Both the position numbers and the translations under genes were made by a program. The notes below the pieces were generated by a model. It saw nothing but the letters and a program-made list of their open reading frames with translations. It was not told where the DNA came from and searched no databases. This document shows positions 7,912 through 16,254 of a stretch of 38,849 nucleotides of DNA, one piece after another. Within the stretch, counting starts at the first letter, position 1. Each line of letters opens with the position of its first letter. Origin of the DNA: ZC4RG30 sp039800965 (lineage in GTDB: Bacteria > Pseudomonadota > Gammaproteobacteria > Steroidobacterales > Steroidobacteraceae); assembly GCA_039800965.1 (NCBI GenBank), contig JBDLPS010000105.1:1-38849 (forward strand), read 5' to 3'.

Positions 7912-8481
7912 TCAGGCCGACGCGATGATCCAGGACGTGAGCAGCTCGGCGCCTCGAGGCAGCTCCGGCTGAAGTGCGGCAAGGCTCGGGCCCGGACGTT
8001 CAGTCGTCAGGCGTGCGCCATGGGCAGCGATCCGGTCGGCCACCACCGTGGGCCACAGCGGCCCGCGCATTCCGGCGGCGTACGACGGCCGATGCGTCGT
8101 ATGCAGGGTGGCACTGCCGGGTTCGACGACGTGTTCGGCATGAAACACGACCCGCAGCCCATGGGACCAGGCCAGTTGCTCGAGGCAGAACAGCACCGGC
8201 GGACGTGTGAGGCCCGCCAACGGAACGGGCGCCTTGCGCCATGCGGGCGCGATGTCGTCCAGCCACAGGGAGGTGATGTCCCCATCCTGCACCTGCCTGA
8301 CGGATGCGCCGCGCGCAGCCAGGCGCGCACCGAAGCGGAGCGCCTCGGCGTGGCGTGCATCGACGAGCACCGCATGGAAATCAGCCATGGGAGCGATAGT
8401 CGCGTCATCGGGCAAAAGACCCGTGCCGAGCGGCATCGCGGCCAGCGCCGCACCGTGCAGGAAATCACGCCGGTTCGTCAT
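7912..8481 (-). CDS. unknown protein with Tat signal
   Basis: The 189-residue product begins TNRRDFLHGAALAAMPLG, a convincing Tat signal. The mature part (about 30-189) is rich in Ala, Arg and His, with HAVLVDARHAEALRFGARL, a GDITSLWLDDIAPAW segment, an HTTHRPSYAAG segment and a C-terminal ELLTSWIIASA. I do not recognise the family. Gaps of 4 and 20 bases to the quinohaemoprotein and flavoprotein genes place it firmly in the operon. Export by Tat, which carries folded proteins, would suit an assembly factor or co-exported partner of a cofactor enzyme. That role is speculation. Confidence 0.7.
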   Translation of the reverse strand: MTNRRDFLHGAALAAMPLGTGLLPDDATIAPMADFHAVLVDARHAEALRFGARLAARGASVRQVQDGDITSLWLDDIAPAWRKAPVPLAGLTRPPVLFCLEQLAWSHGLRVVFHAEHVVEPGSATLHTTHRPSYAAGMRGPLWPTVVADRIAAHGARLTTERPGPSLAALQPELPRGAELLTSWIIASA

Positions 8482-8485
8482 GACC

Positions 8486-10372
8486 TCACTCCAGGCCGAA
8501 CGCCAGCACGGCATTGCCGGTAGTCCCGCCGACTACACCGAATCCCGAACCGACGTACACGCGTCCGTCGACGACGACCGCACCACCCGATGAGATGGAA
8601 CCACCCTTCGTCGGCACCTTGTTCACGGCATCGAAGCTGCGGTTCGTGTCGTAATGCCACAATTCGCGCCCGTCGATGGCGGACAAGGCATGCAACTGCC
8701 CATCTCCACCACCCGCGAAGACCAGATCAGGGGTCGCGGTGGTACCTGCCGAATTGTTGGACGGCTTGCCCGCCAGCGTGGCGGACCAGACCGGCGCAAG
8801 ATCGTCGGTACGCACGGCAACCACACCGCCGGTGGTAAGACCGTAGTAGCTCACCGCCGGACCGACCGCGCCGCCCCAGAGGATGCCCGTGGCCTTGAGT
8901 TGCGAACCCGTATTGCTGCCCGGCGGGTTTTCGCCCACCACGGGACCGGTGAGGTTCTTGCGCCAGACGAGCGCGCCATCATGGTCCGGATCCAGCGCGA
9001 GGATATCGCCAGGCTTCGTGCCGACGAGCAGCACGTCGCGACCGGCAACCTTGCGCAGCACGACGGATGCAGGAATGTCCCAGTCCGGCCCCTGGACCTT
9101 CGGGCAGTTGTTGACCGGTTCGGTCACCGGACAGCCGACGAGGAAGGCATCGTTACGGAAGACCTGATGGGACCAGGCAAGCTTGCCCGTGTCCATGTCC
9201 AGCGCCATGACGGCATCGGAGGTCGGCGCCGCAGGAAAGGTCGTGGCATCGCCGGTGCCGAAATAGACACGGCGGCGGGCCACGTCGATCGTGGGCGTGT
9301 TCCACACCGGCGCGCCGGAAGGGCCGTAGAGCATGGTGCCGACAGGATTGCGCCCCAGCGGCTTCGCCCCATCGGCGATCACCGGCGTGTGCCAGCGCAC
9401 GCGGCCATCCACCGCATCCATCGCGACCACCGCGCCGATGGACTGGCAGCAGGGATAATCCTTCACGGACGCAGCGATGCCTTCCCATGACGACAACGGC
9501 ACGTACAGGCGGCCGTCGTGATAAGCCGGCGCCGCAGTGACGCGATTGGAATAATGCTTGCCGACATGGCGCGTCCACAGCGGACGACCCGTCCGGGCAT
9601 CGAGCGCGTACAGGTTGGCCTGCAGATCGCCGAAAAATACCGCCGTGCGGGTGGCGCCCTGCGCACGCACCGACGCCAGCGTCATGGCATTGCGCACGCC
9701 GGCCTTCGCCCGGAACGACCAGTGTACGCAACCGCTCTTCGCGTCGAGCGCATAGACATAGCCCGTGTCCGCGCCGACGAAGACGCGACCCGAGACAACG
9801 GTGGGCTGGCTGTAGGAAGAACTGGAGTTCGGCAAGCCGAAAGCCCAGAGGAGCTTGAGCTTCGACACGCTCGCGGCATCGAGTCTGGCATGCAGCGAGG
9901 ACTGGTAGCGCGTATTGGCACGATCCACGCCCCAGCCATTCCAGTGCGGGCCGGAATCGATGTCGACGGGTCCACCGTCATCCGTGCAGCGGTTCGGCAT
10001 ATGCTTCGCGTCCAACGATTCGGACGTGCCCAGCGGCCGACCCGACAGCGACGCAGCGACCTTGCGACGCTGCATGTCGGTCAGCGTATCGCCGACGGCC
10101 TTCATCTGGCCCTTGGTCAGCGCATGCAGGATGCGTTCCGGGGTCATGGCGCGCAGCTGCGCCGGCGTCGGCGCACGCTCCACCGCCGGATTCCCATGGC
10201 AGGACGTGCAGTTCTGCTGGAAGACGATGAAGCCGTATTCGGTGTCGTTGGTGGGCGATGCATCACCCGAGCCCCACCTCGACTGTGCCGCCGGCAGGGC
10301 TGGCGCCATTGCACAGAGCGAGAGCACGAGCGCCGCTCGGCGCGCAGCCTGCAGACCGAGGAATGCGGCCAT
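8486..10372 (-). CDS. quinohaemoprotein, PVA-dehydrogenase-like (N-terminal cytochrome c)
   Basis: The 628-residue protein has a signal peptide to about residue 29, a cytochrome c domain with CTSCH at 55-59, then a PQQ-type propeller. Features include WNGWGVDRANTRYQ, VVSGRVFVGADTGYVYALDA, a vicinal CysCys in YPCCQSIG, and PDWDIPASVV. A haem domain N-terminal to the propeller, rather than C-terminal, matches cytochrome-dependent polyvinyl-alcohol dehydrogenases, many of which probably act on other secondary alcohols. The ATG at 10372 is preceded by AAAGGGGTGG. It heads a six-gene operon and faces the esterase divergently. It is a second PQQ enzyme near the one at 2609 but from a different family branch. 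Confidence 0.88.
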   Translation of the reverse strand: MAAFLGLQAARRAALVLSLCAMAPALPAAQSRWGSGDASPTNDTEYGFIVFQQNCTSCHGNPAVERAPTPAQLRAMTPERILHALTKGQMKAVGDTLTDMQRRKVAASLSGRPLGTSESLDAKHMPNRCTDDGGPVDIDSGPHWNGWGVDRANTRYQSSLHARLDAASVSKLKLLWAFGLPNSSSSYSQPTVVSGRVFVGADTGYVYALDAKSGCVHWSFRAKAGVRNAMTLASVRAQGATRTAVFFGDLQANLYALDARTGRPLWTRHVGKHYSNRVTAAPAYHDGRLYVPLSSWEGIAASVKDYPCCQSIGAVVAMDAVDGRVRWHTPVIADGAKPLGRNPVGTMLYGPSGAPVWNTPTIDVARRRVYFGTGDATTFPAAPTSDAVMALDMDTGKLAWSHQVFRNDAFLVGCPVTEPVNNCPKVQGPDWDIPASVVLRKVAGRDVLLVGTKPGDILALDPDHDGALVWRKNLTGPVVGENPPGSNTGSQLKATGILWGGAVGPAVSYYGLTTGGVVAVRTDDLAPVWSATLAGKPSNNSAGTTATPDLVFAGGGDGQLHALSAIDGRELWHYDTNRSFDAVNKVPTKGGSISSGGAVVVDGRVYVGSGFGVVGGTTGNAVLAFGLE

Positions 10373-10465
10373 GACCACCCCTTTACTTTTGTTGTAGCCA
10401 CAGTTGTACTCGAAACGACGAGGTCGGCGCAAAGACCGGCCCTCATTTGCATACCGGGGGTTTCC
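10373..10465. promoter_or_regulatory. divergent promoter region, oxidase operon and esterase
   Basis: These 93 bases separate the start codons of the six-gene operon and the esterase, so both promoters must lie here or inside the genes. On the minus strand two TACAAC hexamers (10391-10396 and 10403-10408) are possible -10 elements, but no clear -35 stands at the right distance. No strong operator palindrome was found. Confidence 0.4.
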
Positions 10466-12088
10466 ATGACGATGCGGATCACGCGGCGCAACCTGCTGGC
10501 CACGGGCACCCTGGCTCCACTGGCCTCTCCCTTGCTGGCACAGATGGCCTCAGGCCCGGTCGTAGAGACCGCCAGCGGCAAGGTCCGCGGCATCGTCGAG
10601 CGGGGCGTCTACGTTTTCCGCGGGCTGCCTTACGGCGCACCCACCGGCGGGGTCAACCGTTTCCGTCCACCGCAGCCGGTCAAGCCCTGGAAGGGCGTGC
10701 GCGACGTGGTGCTGTTCGGTGCAAGCTCGCCGCAGGCCAACCCGGCCGGCGGCATGCCGGACCCGATCATGGACGCGGCCCTGCCCCACGATCCTCCCGC
10801 GGTGCACGAAGCCGAGGACTGCCTCGTGGTGAACGTCTGGACGCCGGCCGTCACAGGCAAGCGCCCGGTCATGGTGTGGCTGCATGGGGGTGGCTTCTCG
10901 ACGGGTTCCGCGTCTTACCCGCTCTATGACGGCGCAAACCTGTCGCGCGGAGGGGACGTTGTCTTCGTCGGCGTGAACCACCGACTCAACGTTTTCGGTT
11001 ACACGCACCTGGCGGGCGCGGGCGGCGAGGACTTCGCCAGCTCCGGCAACGCGGGCGTGCTCGACATCGTCGAGGTGCTGCGCTGGATCCGCACCAACAT
11101 CGCCGCCTTCGGCGGCGACCCTGCCAATGTCACGATCTTCGGCGAATCCGGTGGCGGCGCAAAGGTGTCGACGCTGCTGGCGATGCCGGCAGCAAAGGGG
11201 CTCTTCCACAAGGCGATCATCCAGAGCGGACCGGGCATGCGTTCGGTCACGGCAGAGGACGCCAACCGGGCCACTGCGCTGTTGATGGCGGAACTCGGCC
11301 TCAAGGCCAATGACGTGAAGGCCCTGCAGGCTGCGCCGACGCAGGCCGTGCTCAAGGCCTATTTCGCGATACAGCCCAAGCTGCGTGCTGCGGGCATCGG
11401 AGGCAGCTTCGCGCCCGTCGTCGACGGCCTCGCACTGCCGCGCCACCCTTTCGATCCGGATGCGCCGGAAGTCTCGGCCGAAGTTCCCCTGCTGATCGGC
11501 AGCAACCGCACGGAGGCCACCTTCCCGCCCTTCCTGCCGGATCTGGCAGCGCTGCAGCACCTGGACGAGGCGGGCCTGCGCTCACGGGTGAAAGGCATGT
11601 TCCCGAAGGGCGACGTGGATGCGGTGGTTACCACGTACCGCGCCGCGAACCCGACGGCCTCGCCCTTCGACCTGCTGGTGTACATCACGACCGACCGCAC
11701 GATCGGCGCAAACACCATCCTGCTCGCAGAGCGCAAGCTCGCCCGCGGCAAGGCCCCTGTGTACGTCTATCGCTTCGACTGGGAGTCTCGGGTGATGGAT
11801 GGCATCCGGCGGGCCATGCACACGGTCGAAATCCCCTTCGTTATGGACAACCTCAACAGCCAGTCGGGGCTTGTCGGCACGCCGACAGAAGGGCCGGCGC
11901 TCGCTGCACAGATGAGCGCGGCGTGGAGCAGCTTCGCGCACACCGGCGCACCGGTCGCAAGAACCCTCCCCTCCTGGCCTGCCTACTTACCGTCCAGCCG
12001 CAAGGTCATGGTCTTCAACAAGACCAGCTACCTCGCTGATGACCCGGGCGGCGCCGAACGTCGCGCGCTGCTGAAGGCCATGGGTTGA
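10466..12088 (+). CDS. Tat-exported type-B carboxylesterase
   Basis: The 540-residue protein is a complete type-B carboxylesterase/lipase. It has VFRGLPYG near residue 50, EDCLVVNVW (117-125), oxyanion-hole WLHGGGF (138-144), the nucleophile elbow FGESGGG with Ser228, SNRTEA giving Glu350, and MHTVEIPFV giving His452. The N-terminus carries TRRNLLATG followed by a hydrophobic stretch ending near LLAQ, so it is a Tat substrate and acts in the periplasm. ATG at 10466 lies behind CGGGGG; an ATG at 10472 is possible. Divergent from the oxidase operon, it may free an alcohol or phenol from an ester for those enzymes. A secreted VOC gene follows with almost no gap. Confidence 0.9.
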   Translation: MTMRITRRNLLATGTLAPLASPLLAQMASGPVVETASGKVRGIVERGVYVFRGLPYGAPTGGVNRFRPPQPVKPWKGVRDVVLFGASSPQANPAGGMPDPIMDAALPHDPPAVHEAEDCLVVNVWTPAVTGKRPVMVWLHGGGFSTGSASYPLYDGANLSRGGDVVFVGVNHRLNVFGYTHLAGAGGEDFASSGNAGVLDIVEVLRWIRTNIAAFGGDPANVTIFGESGGGAKVSTLLAMPAAKGLFHKAIIQSGPGMRSVTAEDANRATALLMAELGLKANDVKALQAAPTQAVLKAYFAIQPKLRAAGIGGSFAPVVDGLALPRHPFDPDAPEVSAEVPLLIGSNRTEATFPPFLPDLAALQHLDEAGLRSRVKGMFPKGDVDAVVTTYRAANPTASPFDLLVYITTDRTIGANTILLAERKLARGKAPVYVYRFDWESRVMDGIRRAMHTVEIPFVMDNLNSQSGLVGTPTEGPALAAQMSAAWSSFAHTGAPVARTLPSWPAYLPSSRKVMVFNKTSYLADDPGGAERRALLKAMG

Positions 12089-12093
12089 ACACC

Positions 12094-13083
12094 ATGCGCC
12101 GGGTCTTGCTCACACTGGCTTCCCTGCTGCTCGCCAATGCGGCAGTGGCGGAACCCGCACCGGTACGTATCGCATACGCCGGCCGTATGGTCACCGACCT
12201 CGATCGGTCGGTGGCCTTCTATGCGCTGCTCGGCTTCACGCGCGATCCCGGCGTCGATGGCCAATGGAAGGCGGATGGCACTGCACGACGCCTGTTCGGC
12301 GTCAACGGCATCGAAACGCGGGAAGCGGTCATGGTGTCGCGCAGCAACGTATCGCTGGCGCCCTTCAGCCTGCGCCTGACCGAAGTGCGCGGCGTAAGCC
12401 GGCGCGATGTGACGGTGCACACGCCGTGGGAACCGGGCGCGACACATTTCGGATTGATCGTGCCGGACGCGCAGGGCCTGTGGGAGCGTTTGCGCGAGAA
12501 GGGCATCCTGCAACCGCGGTCTTGGGGCGGCGAACTGGTGGCACCACCGGGCCAGTCCAAGGGCATGTTGGCCTACATGACCGATCCGGACGGGCTGGAC
12601 ATCGAACTCATCGACGAGCGCCCCAACCGGCCCGCGGGCGTAAGCCACATGGGGCTCATCGTGCTGGACAGCGATCGCGCCCGCGCGTTGTACGAGACGC
12701 TGCTCGGCGGTGCATTGCAGTCGCCCGAAGCCCCTTGGCTGCAGGGTGACTTCTACGACTCGGCCGTGGGCGGGCACGGCAACATCCTGCGTTTCTTCAA
12801 CCTCGGATTCCCGGAAACCGCAGCGAAGGACAAGCGCATGAACCTGGAACTGGTCGATTTCCAGAATCGGAAAAAGGCCGTCGAGTCCTACCGCATCACG
12901 GACCGCGGCCTGGGCTATCTCGCGCTCGACGTCCCGCAGTTCGACGCCCGCCTGGCGGAAGCTCGAAGACAGGGAGCGAAACTCGTGTCGCGCGGGGTCG
13001 TCAAACTGGACGGCAATCGTCGCGCGGCGCTCGTGCGAGACCCCGATACCGGCGCCTTCCTGCTGCTGCGGGAAGCCCAATGA
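12094..13083 (+). CDS. secreted two-domain VOC protein
   Basis: The 329-residue protein has a Sec signal peptide (RRVLLTLASLLLANAAVA) and two tandem vicinal-oxygen-chelate domains. Domain 1 starts at YAGRMVTDLDRSVAFY and ends at TDPDGLDIELI; domain 2 starts at VSHMGLIVLDSDRARALY and ends at VRDPDTGAFLLL. His and Glu ligands are recognisable in domain 1 (THFGLIV, DIELI); domain 2 lacks the usual terminal Glu, so its metal site may be degenerate. The ATG at 12094 follows the esterase stop by 5 bases; an in-frame TTG at 12085 overlaps that stop. An exported VOC protein is uncommon, and co-transcription with a secreted esterase points to work on a periplasmic intermediate. Confidence 0.82.
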   Translation: MRRVLLTLASLLLANAAVAEPAPVRIAYAGRMVTDLDRSVAFYALLGFTRDPGVDGQWKADGTARRLFGVNGIETREAVMVSRSNVSLAPFSLRLTEVRGVSRRDVTVHTPWEPGATHFGLIVPDAQGLWERLREKGILQPRSWGGELVAPPGQSKGMLAYMTDPDGLDIELIDERPNRPAGVSHMGLIVLDSDRARALYETLLGGALQSPEAPWLQGDFYDSAVGGHGNILRFFNLGFPETAAKDKRMNLELVDFQNRKKAVESYRITDRGLGYLALDVPQFDARLAEARRQGAKLVSRGVVKLDGNRRAALVRDPDTGAFLLLREAQ

Positions 13084-13087
13084 AAAC

Positions 13088-13111
13088 GGGGCGCGTCCCG
13101 CGACGCGCCCC
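13088..13111. terminator. bidirectional terminator hairpin
   Basis: GGGGCGCGTC and GACGCGCCCC form a perfect 10-bp stem around a 4-base loop, between the convergent VOC and SRPBCC genes. On the minus strand it is followed by GTTTTCA, a short T-run; on the plus strand no T-run follows. Confidence 0.7.
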
Positions 13112-13134
13112 GCCCTTCCGCCCCTGACCGTCCC

Positions 13135-13647
13135 CTACTTGGCAGCGGTCGCGGCCGTCCCCTCGGCGATGGCCTTCATCTTCTTGAGCGCAGGTTCGAA
13201 GCTCGCGCGGCGGCGCGCCAGATCAGCATCCTTCGCAGCCTGGTCCGGCTTGTCGGAGACATCCAGCACCAGGGTGTAGATCATCTTCGACTTCTTCTTC
13301 GAGACCGGACGGGCCTCCATGAAGCCGTGATACAGGCTGTAGAACTGCCCTTCCCTGACCGGCTGCGTATAGCCATAGGACAACTCGGTCTGCGCGACCA
13401 GGATCTCCAGCACGCGACCACCAGCCAGGGCACGCACGGTGCCCATGCCGCCGTCGCCCGACGTGATCTTGCAGTCCAACCCCAGCCACTCGCTGATGTC
13501 GCAGTACTTGCCGACCTTGGCCCAGACTTCGGCGGCCGGGCGATCGATGTCGATCTCCATGCGCACCGTCTTGTATTCGGGCTCCGCCGCCACGACCTGC
13601 CCCGCCAGCACCAAGGCCCCCAGCATCAGCATTTTCTTCATGTCCAT
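13135..13647 (-). CDS. exported SRPBCC (START-like) protein
   Basis: The 170-residue protein has a short signal peptide (MKKMLMLGALVLAGQVVAA) and the START-like ligand-binding pattern: IDIDRPAAEVWAKVGKYCDISEWLG, as in polyketide cyclase/lipid-transport relatives (residues 33-57), then strands GGRVLEILV and FYSLYHGFMEA. Two Cys (CDISEW, LDC) could form a periplasmic disulfide. The fold binds hydrophobic ligands. AAGGA lies 3 bases before ATG 13647 and 9 bases before ATG 13641, so the second Met may be the true start. It follows the SDR gene by 12 bases and is probably in its operon. Confidence 0.78.
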   Translation of the reverse strand: MDMKKMLMLGALVLAGQVVAAEPEYKTVRMEIDIDRPAAEVWAKVGKYCDISEWLGLDCKITSGDGGMGTVRALAGGRVLEILVAQTELSYGYTQPVREGQFYSLYHGFMEARPVSKKKSKMIYTLVLDVSDKPDQAAKDADLARRRASFEPALKKMKAIAEGTAATAAK

Positions 13648-13659
13648 CGGTCCTTTTTA

Positions 13660-14418
13660 TTATTGAGCCATGTAACCGCCATCGACCGGGTAGTAGCACC
13701 CGGTGATGTACGAGGATTCGGAGGAAGCCAGGAAGGTGGCGAGCGCCGCGACGTCATCCACCTCGCCGAAGCGGCGCAGCGCATGACGGGCGATCAACAT
13801 CTCCTGCGCCGGAGGCGGCAGGTTGTCGAGCCAGCTCGTCTTGATGAAAGTCGGACCGACGGCGTTCACGCGCACGCCCCGCGGGCCGTATTCGAGGGCG
13901 ATCGTCTTCGTGAGACCAACGACGCCATGCTTGGCGGCGGTATAAGCCGCGGTGGTCTCGAAACCCACGCCACCGAGGATCGAGGAGATATTGACGATGG
14001 AGCCGCCGCCACCCGGCAACATCGCCGCAACCTGCGAACGGACTCCGAGGAAAACGCCAGTCAGGTTGATGTCTATGACAGCCTGCCACTGGTCGTCGGT
14101 CATGTCGCAGGCGGGGACCATCGCGCCGCTGATGCCGGCGTTGTTGCACGCGACGTCCAGGCGGCCGAAGGTCGAAACCGTCTTCTCGATGAGTCGCGCA
14201 TGCTCGCTGGAACGACGCACGTCCATGGCGACCAGCAACGCCTTGCCGCCGGCCGCGACGATCGCCTCGACCGTCGCCTGCCCCTTGGCTTCGTTGATCT
14301 CCGCCACCACGACACGCGCGCCCTCGGCGGCGTAACGCAGCGCGATGGCGCGACCGATGCCGTCGCCAGCGCCGGTGACCAGCGCGACCTTGTCCTTCAG
14401 CAGAGCATTCGATCCCAT
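13660..14418 (-). CDS. SDR family NAD(P)-dependent oxidoreductase
   Basis: The 252-residue protein is a classical short-chain dehydrogenase: TGAGDGIG nucleotide-binding motif (15-22), CNNAG (91-95), Asn118, Ser145/146 and the YTAAK catalytic pair (Tyr159, Lys163). The C-terminus VDGGYMAQ is the usual SDR tail. An acidic residue at the end of beta-2 (VVVAE) suggests NAD over NADP. GGGAG lies 6 bases before the chosen ATG; an upstream in-frame extension is not protein-like. It likely oxidises or reduces a hydroxyl/keto group in the cytoplasm; the exported START-like protein behind it hints at a lipophilic substrate. Confidence 0.9.
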   Translation of the reverse strand: MGSNALLKDKVALVTGAGDGIGRAIALRYAAEGARVVVAEINEAKGQATVEAIVAAGGKALLVAMDVRRSSEHARLIEKTVSTFGRLDVACNNAGISGAMVPACDMTDDQWQAVIDINLTGVFLGVRSQVAAMLPGGGGSIVNISSILGGVGFETTAAYTAAKHGVVGLTKTIALEYGPRGVRVNAVGPTFIKTSWLDNLPPPAQEMLIARHALRRFGEVDDVAALATFLASSESSYITGCYYPVDGGYMAQ

Positions 14419-14517
14419 GGCGTCTCCCGTCCCGTTTTCATTCAGCTTGAGTTGAGGGGACCACGCTAGCACAGGCACGGGCCTTTGACGCGTCGCCACG
14501 GACGCGTCGACAGGACT

Positions 14518-15528
14518 TCAATGTCGGATGAGCGTGCCCGCGGCCGCCACGAAGGGTCCCTTGAGGAAACCCCACAGCGTGCGGTGCGGGTTGTTCTCCC
14601 CCAACTCTTCCATCGACGCACCCAGCACCGGCTTCTCGCCCGGCTCCGGGATGTAGAGCGTGCCTGCCAGCTGGTCCCAGAGCGTCAGCCCCCCGGTGAT
14701 GCCGAAATTCTTGTCCCGGTGCTTGAGCTGCGCCCCGTGGTGGAAGGGATGGAAGTGCGGCGGATAGAAGATCCGGTCCAGCGTCCGGCCGAATGAAATC
14801 GGTACGTGCGAATGCTCGAAACCCTGCAGGACGTGCAATATAGCGCCGATGTAGGTCAGCCACAGGGCCGCGGTGGCGCTTGCATCGACCCCGCACAGGT
14901 ACATCAGGCCCCCGCCCAGCAGTCCGCCGCCGACCTGCATGTAGGCCAACCTGATGAACATGTCCACGGGATGGGTGCGAATGAACACCGGGTGCAAGAC
15001 TTCGGGGGTGTGGTGGCCCTTGTGGAACTCCCAGAAGAACGCGACCTTGTGCCCTTGGTAATGCCAGGCGAAGCGGGCGATATCGGCGCCGAGCAGCGTG
15101 AACACCACTTGCAGCGCGACGGCCCATCCGCCGGCGGGCACGGACCAGCCGACGTGGCCGAAACGGTTCACCAGCCAGAGCTGCATGGCACCGGCCCCCA
15201 GCGTAAGTCCGGCGAAGAGGACGAAATTCATCACCCAGGACAGGGGCAGCCACATGAGGTCGACCCGGAAAGACCGGTGGGCATAGATCGATTCCGGGAA
15301 GAGATGCTTCAAGGCCGCCAGCAGCGATAAAGGCTGGCCTTTCCGGCGCAGGAAGAAGAGGTAGACCACAATGCCCAGCACGATGAAGCCCACGTAGGAC
15401 TTCAGGACATTGGCCATCGAGCCCATCGCAAAGGACCAGAAGGGCTGATTGGTCGATTCGCCATGCGGCACCAGCCAGGCCCAGACCCAGCGGCCGATGG
15501 CCGCGATCGTGTCTTCCATGGGATCCAT
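14518..15528 (-). CDS. fatty acid hydroxylase / sterol desaturase family membrane protein
   Basis: The 336-residue integral membrane protein carries the di-iron histidine clusters of this superfamily: HYQGH (156-160), HKGHH (169-173) and HPFHH (260-264), with EHSH (238-241) between. Several membrane helices surround them (about 43-61, 95-120, 133-150, 193-212, 221-236). Members hydroxylate or desaturate fatty acids, sterols, hopanoids, sphingolipids or carotenoids using O2. AGGGGG lies just before ATG 15528. It is transcribed in the same direction as the SDR gene, with a 99-base gap, and divergently from the YqhA-family gene. The substrate is unknown. Confidence 0.87.
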   Translation of the reverse strand: MDPMEDTIAAIGRWVWAWLVPHGESTNQPFWSFAMGSMANVLKSYVGFIVLGIVVYLFFLRRKGQPLSLLAALKHLFPESIYAHRSFRVDLMWLPLSWVMNFVLFAGLTLGAGAMQLWLVNRFGHVGWSVPAGGWAVALQVVFTLLGADIARFAWHYQGHKVAFFWEFHKGHHTPEVLHPVFIRTHPVDMFIRLAYMQVGGGLLGGGLMYLCGVDASATAALWLTYIGAILHVLQGFEHSHVPISFGRTLDRIFYPPHFHPFHHGAQLKHRDKNFGITGGLTLWDQLAGTLYIPEPGEKPVLGASMEELGENNPHRTLWGFLKGPFVAAAGTLIRH

Positions 15529-15634
15529 CGCCCCCTGTCTTGTTTTGCCCGACGATAGCACCCGGCCGCGCAGGCCTTCCACCGCGTGGACCGTGGCGCT
15601 AGTCTTGTTGACTTGCCAAGGAGTACGAACAGCG

Positions 15635-16228
15635 ATGCAACAGCACGGCGATGAAAAGCGCGAGGCCACCCGGGACGGCGGCTTCCATCTCGAGAACCTG
15701 CTCGAAAGCCTGATCTACAAGGCGCGCTGGATCCTGGTGGTCTTCTACGTGGTGCTGGTCGTCGCGCTGGCCGGTTTCGCGGCGAAATTCGCGACGATCT
15801 TCTGGCATTACATCACGCACGTCTTCGAGCTGGCCGAGACGGACACGCTGATCGAGTTGCTGGGACTCGTCGACATGACGCTGCTCGCCAATCTGATCCT
15901 CATCGTGATCTTCAGCGGCTACGAAAACTTCGTGTCGATCATCGGCGTCGCGGTGAACAGCCCCGACCGACCCAAGTGGATGGGCGAAGTGGACTTCAGC
16001 GGCCTGAAGCTGAAGCTCATCGGGTCGATGGTGGCGTTGTCGGGCATCAAGCTGCTGGGAACTTTCCTGTCGATCCCGGCCGGTGGAGACACCACGGAAC
16101 CCGGGCGCTGGTCCGCACATGACACGCACCTGGCCTGGATGGTGGTGATCCACCTGACCTTCGTGGTGACGGGCGTCCTGTACGCGTGGTCTGAACGCCT
16201 CTCGCACAAACCCGGCAAGGGGCACTAG
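15635..16228 (+). CDS. YqhA/UPF0114 family inner-membrane protein
   Basis: The 197-residue protein matches the UPF0114 (YqhA, TIGR00645) family: ESLIYKARWILVVFYVVLV opening, four membrane helices (about 24-46, 71-93, 121-138, 158-176), and the characteristic FSGYENFVS and WMGEVDFSGLKLKLIGS loops. Function in the family is not established. AAGGAG is 11 bases before the ATG. An in-frame extension to 15449 would be antisense to the neighbouring desaturase gene and is not protein-like. Confidence 0.88.
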   Translation: MQQHGDEKREATRDGGFHLENLLESLIYKARWILVVFYVVLVVALAGFAAKFATIFWHYITHVFELAETDTLIELLGLVDMTLLANLILIVIFSGYENFVSIIGVAVNSPDRPKWMGEVDFSGLKLKLIGSMVALSGIKLLGTFLSIPAGGDTTEPGRWSAHDTHLAWMVVIHLTFVVTGVLYAWSERLSHKPGKGH

Positions 16229-16238
16229 CCGCCCCCCG

Positions 16239-16254
16239 GGCCGCGCGAGCGGCC
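16239..16254. terminator. hairpin between convergent genes
   Basis: GGCCGC and GCGGCC form a 6-bp stem with a GCGA loop, filling most of the 26-base gap between the YqhA-type gene and the lipoprotein gene. No T-run follows on either strand, so the terminator call is tentative. Confidence 0.35.
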
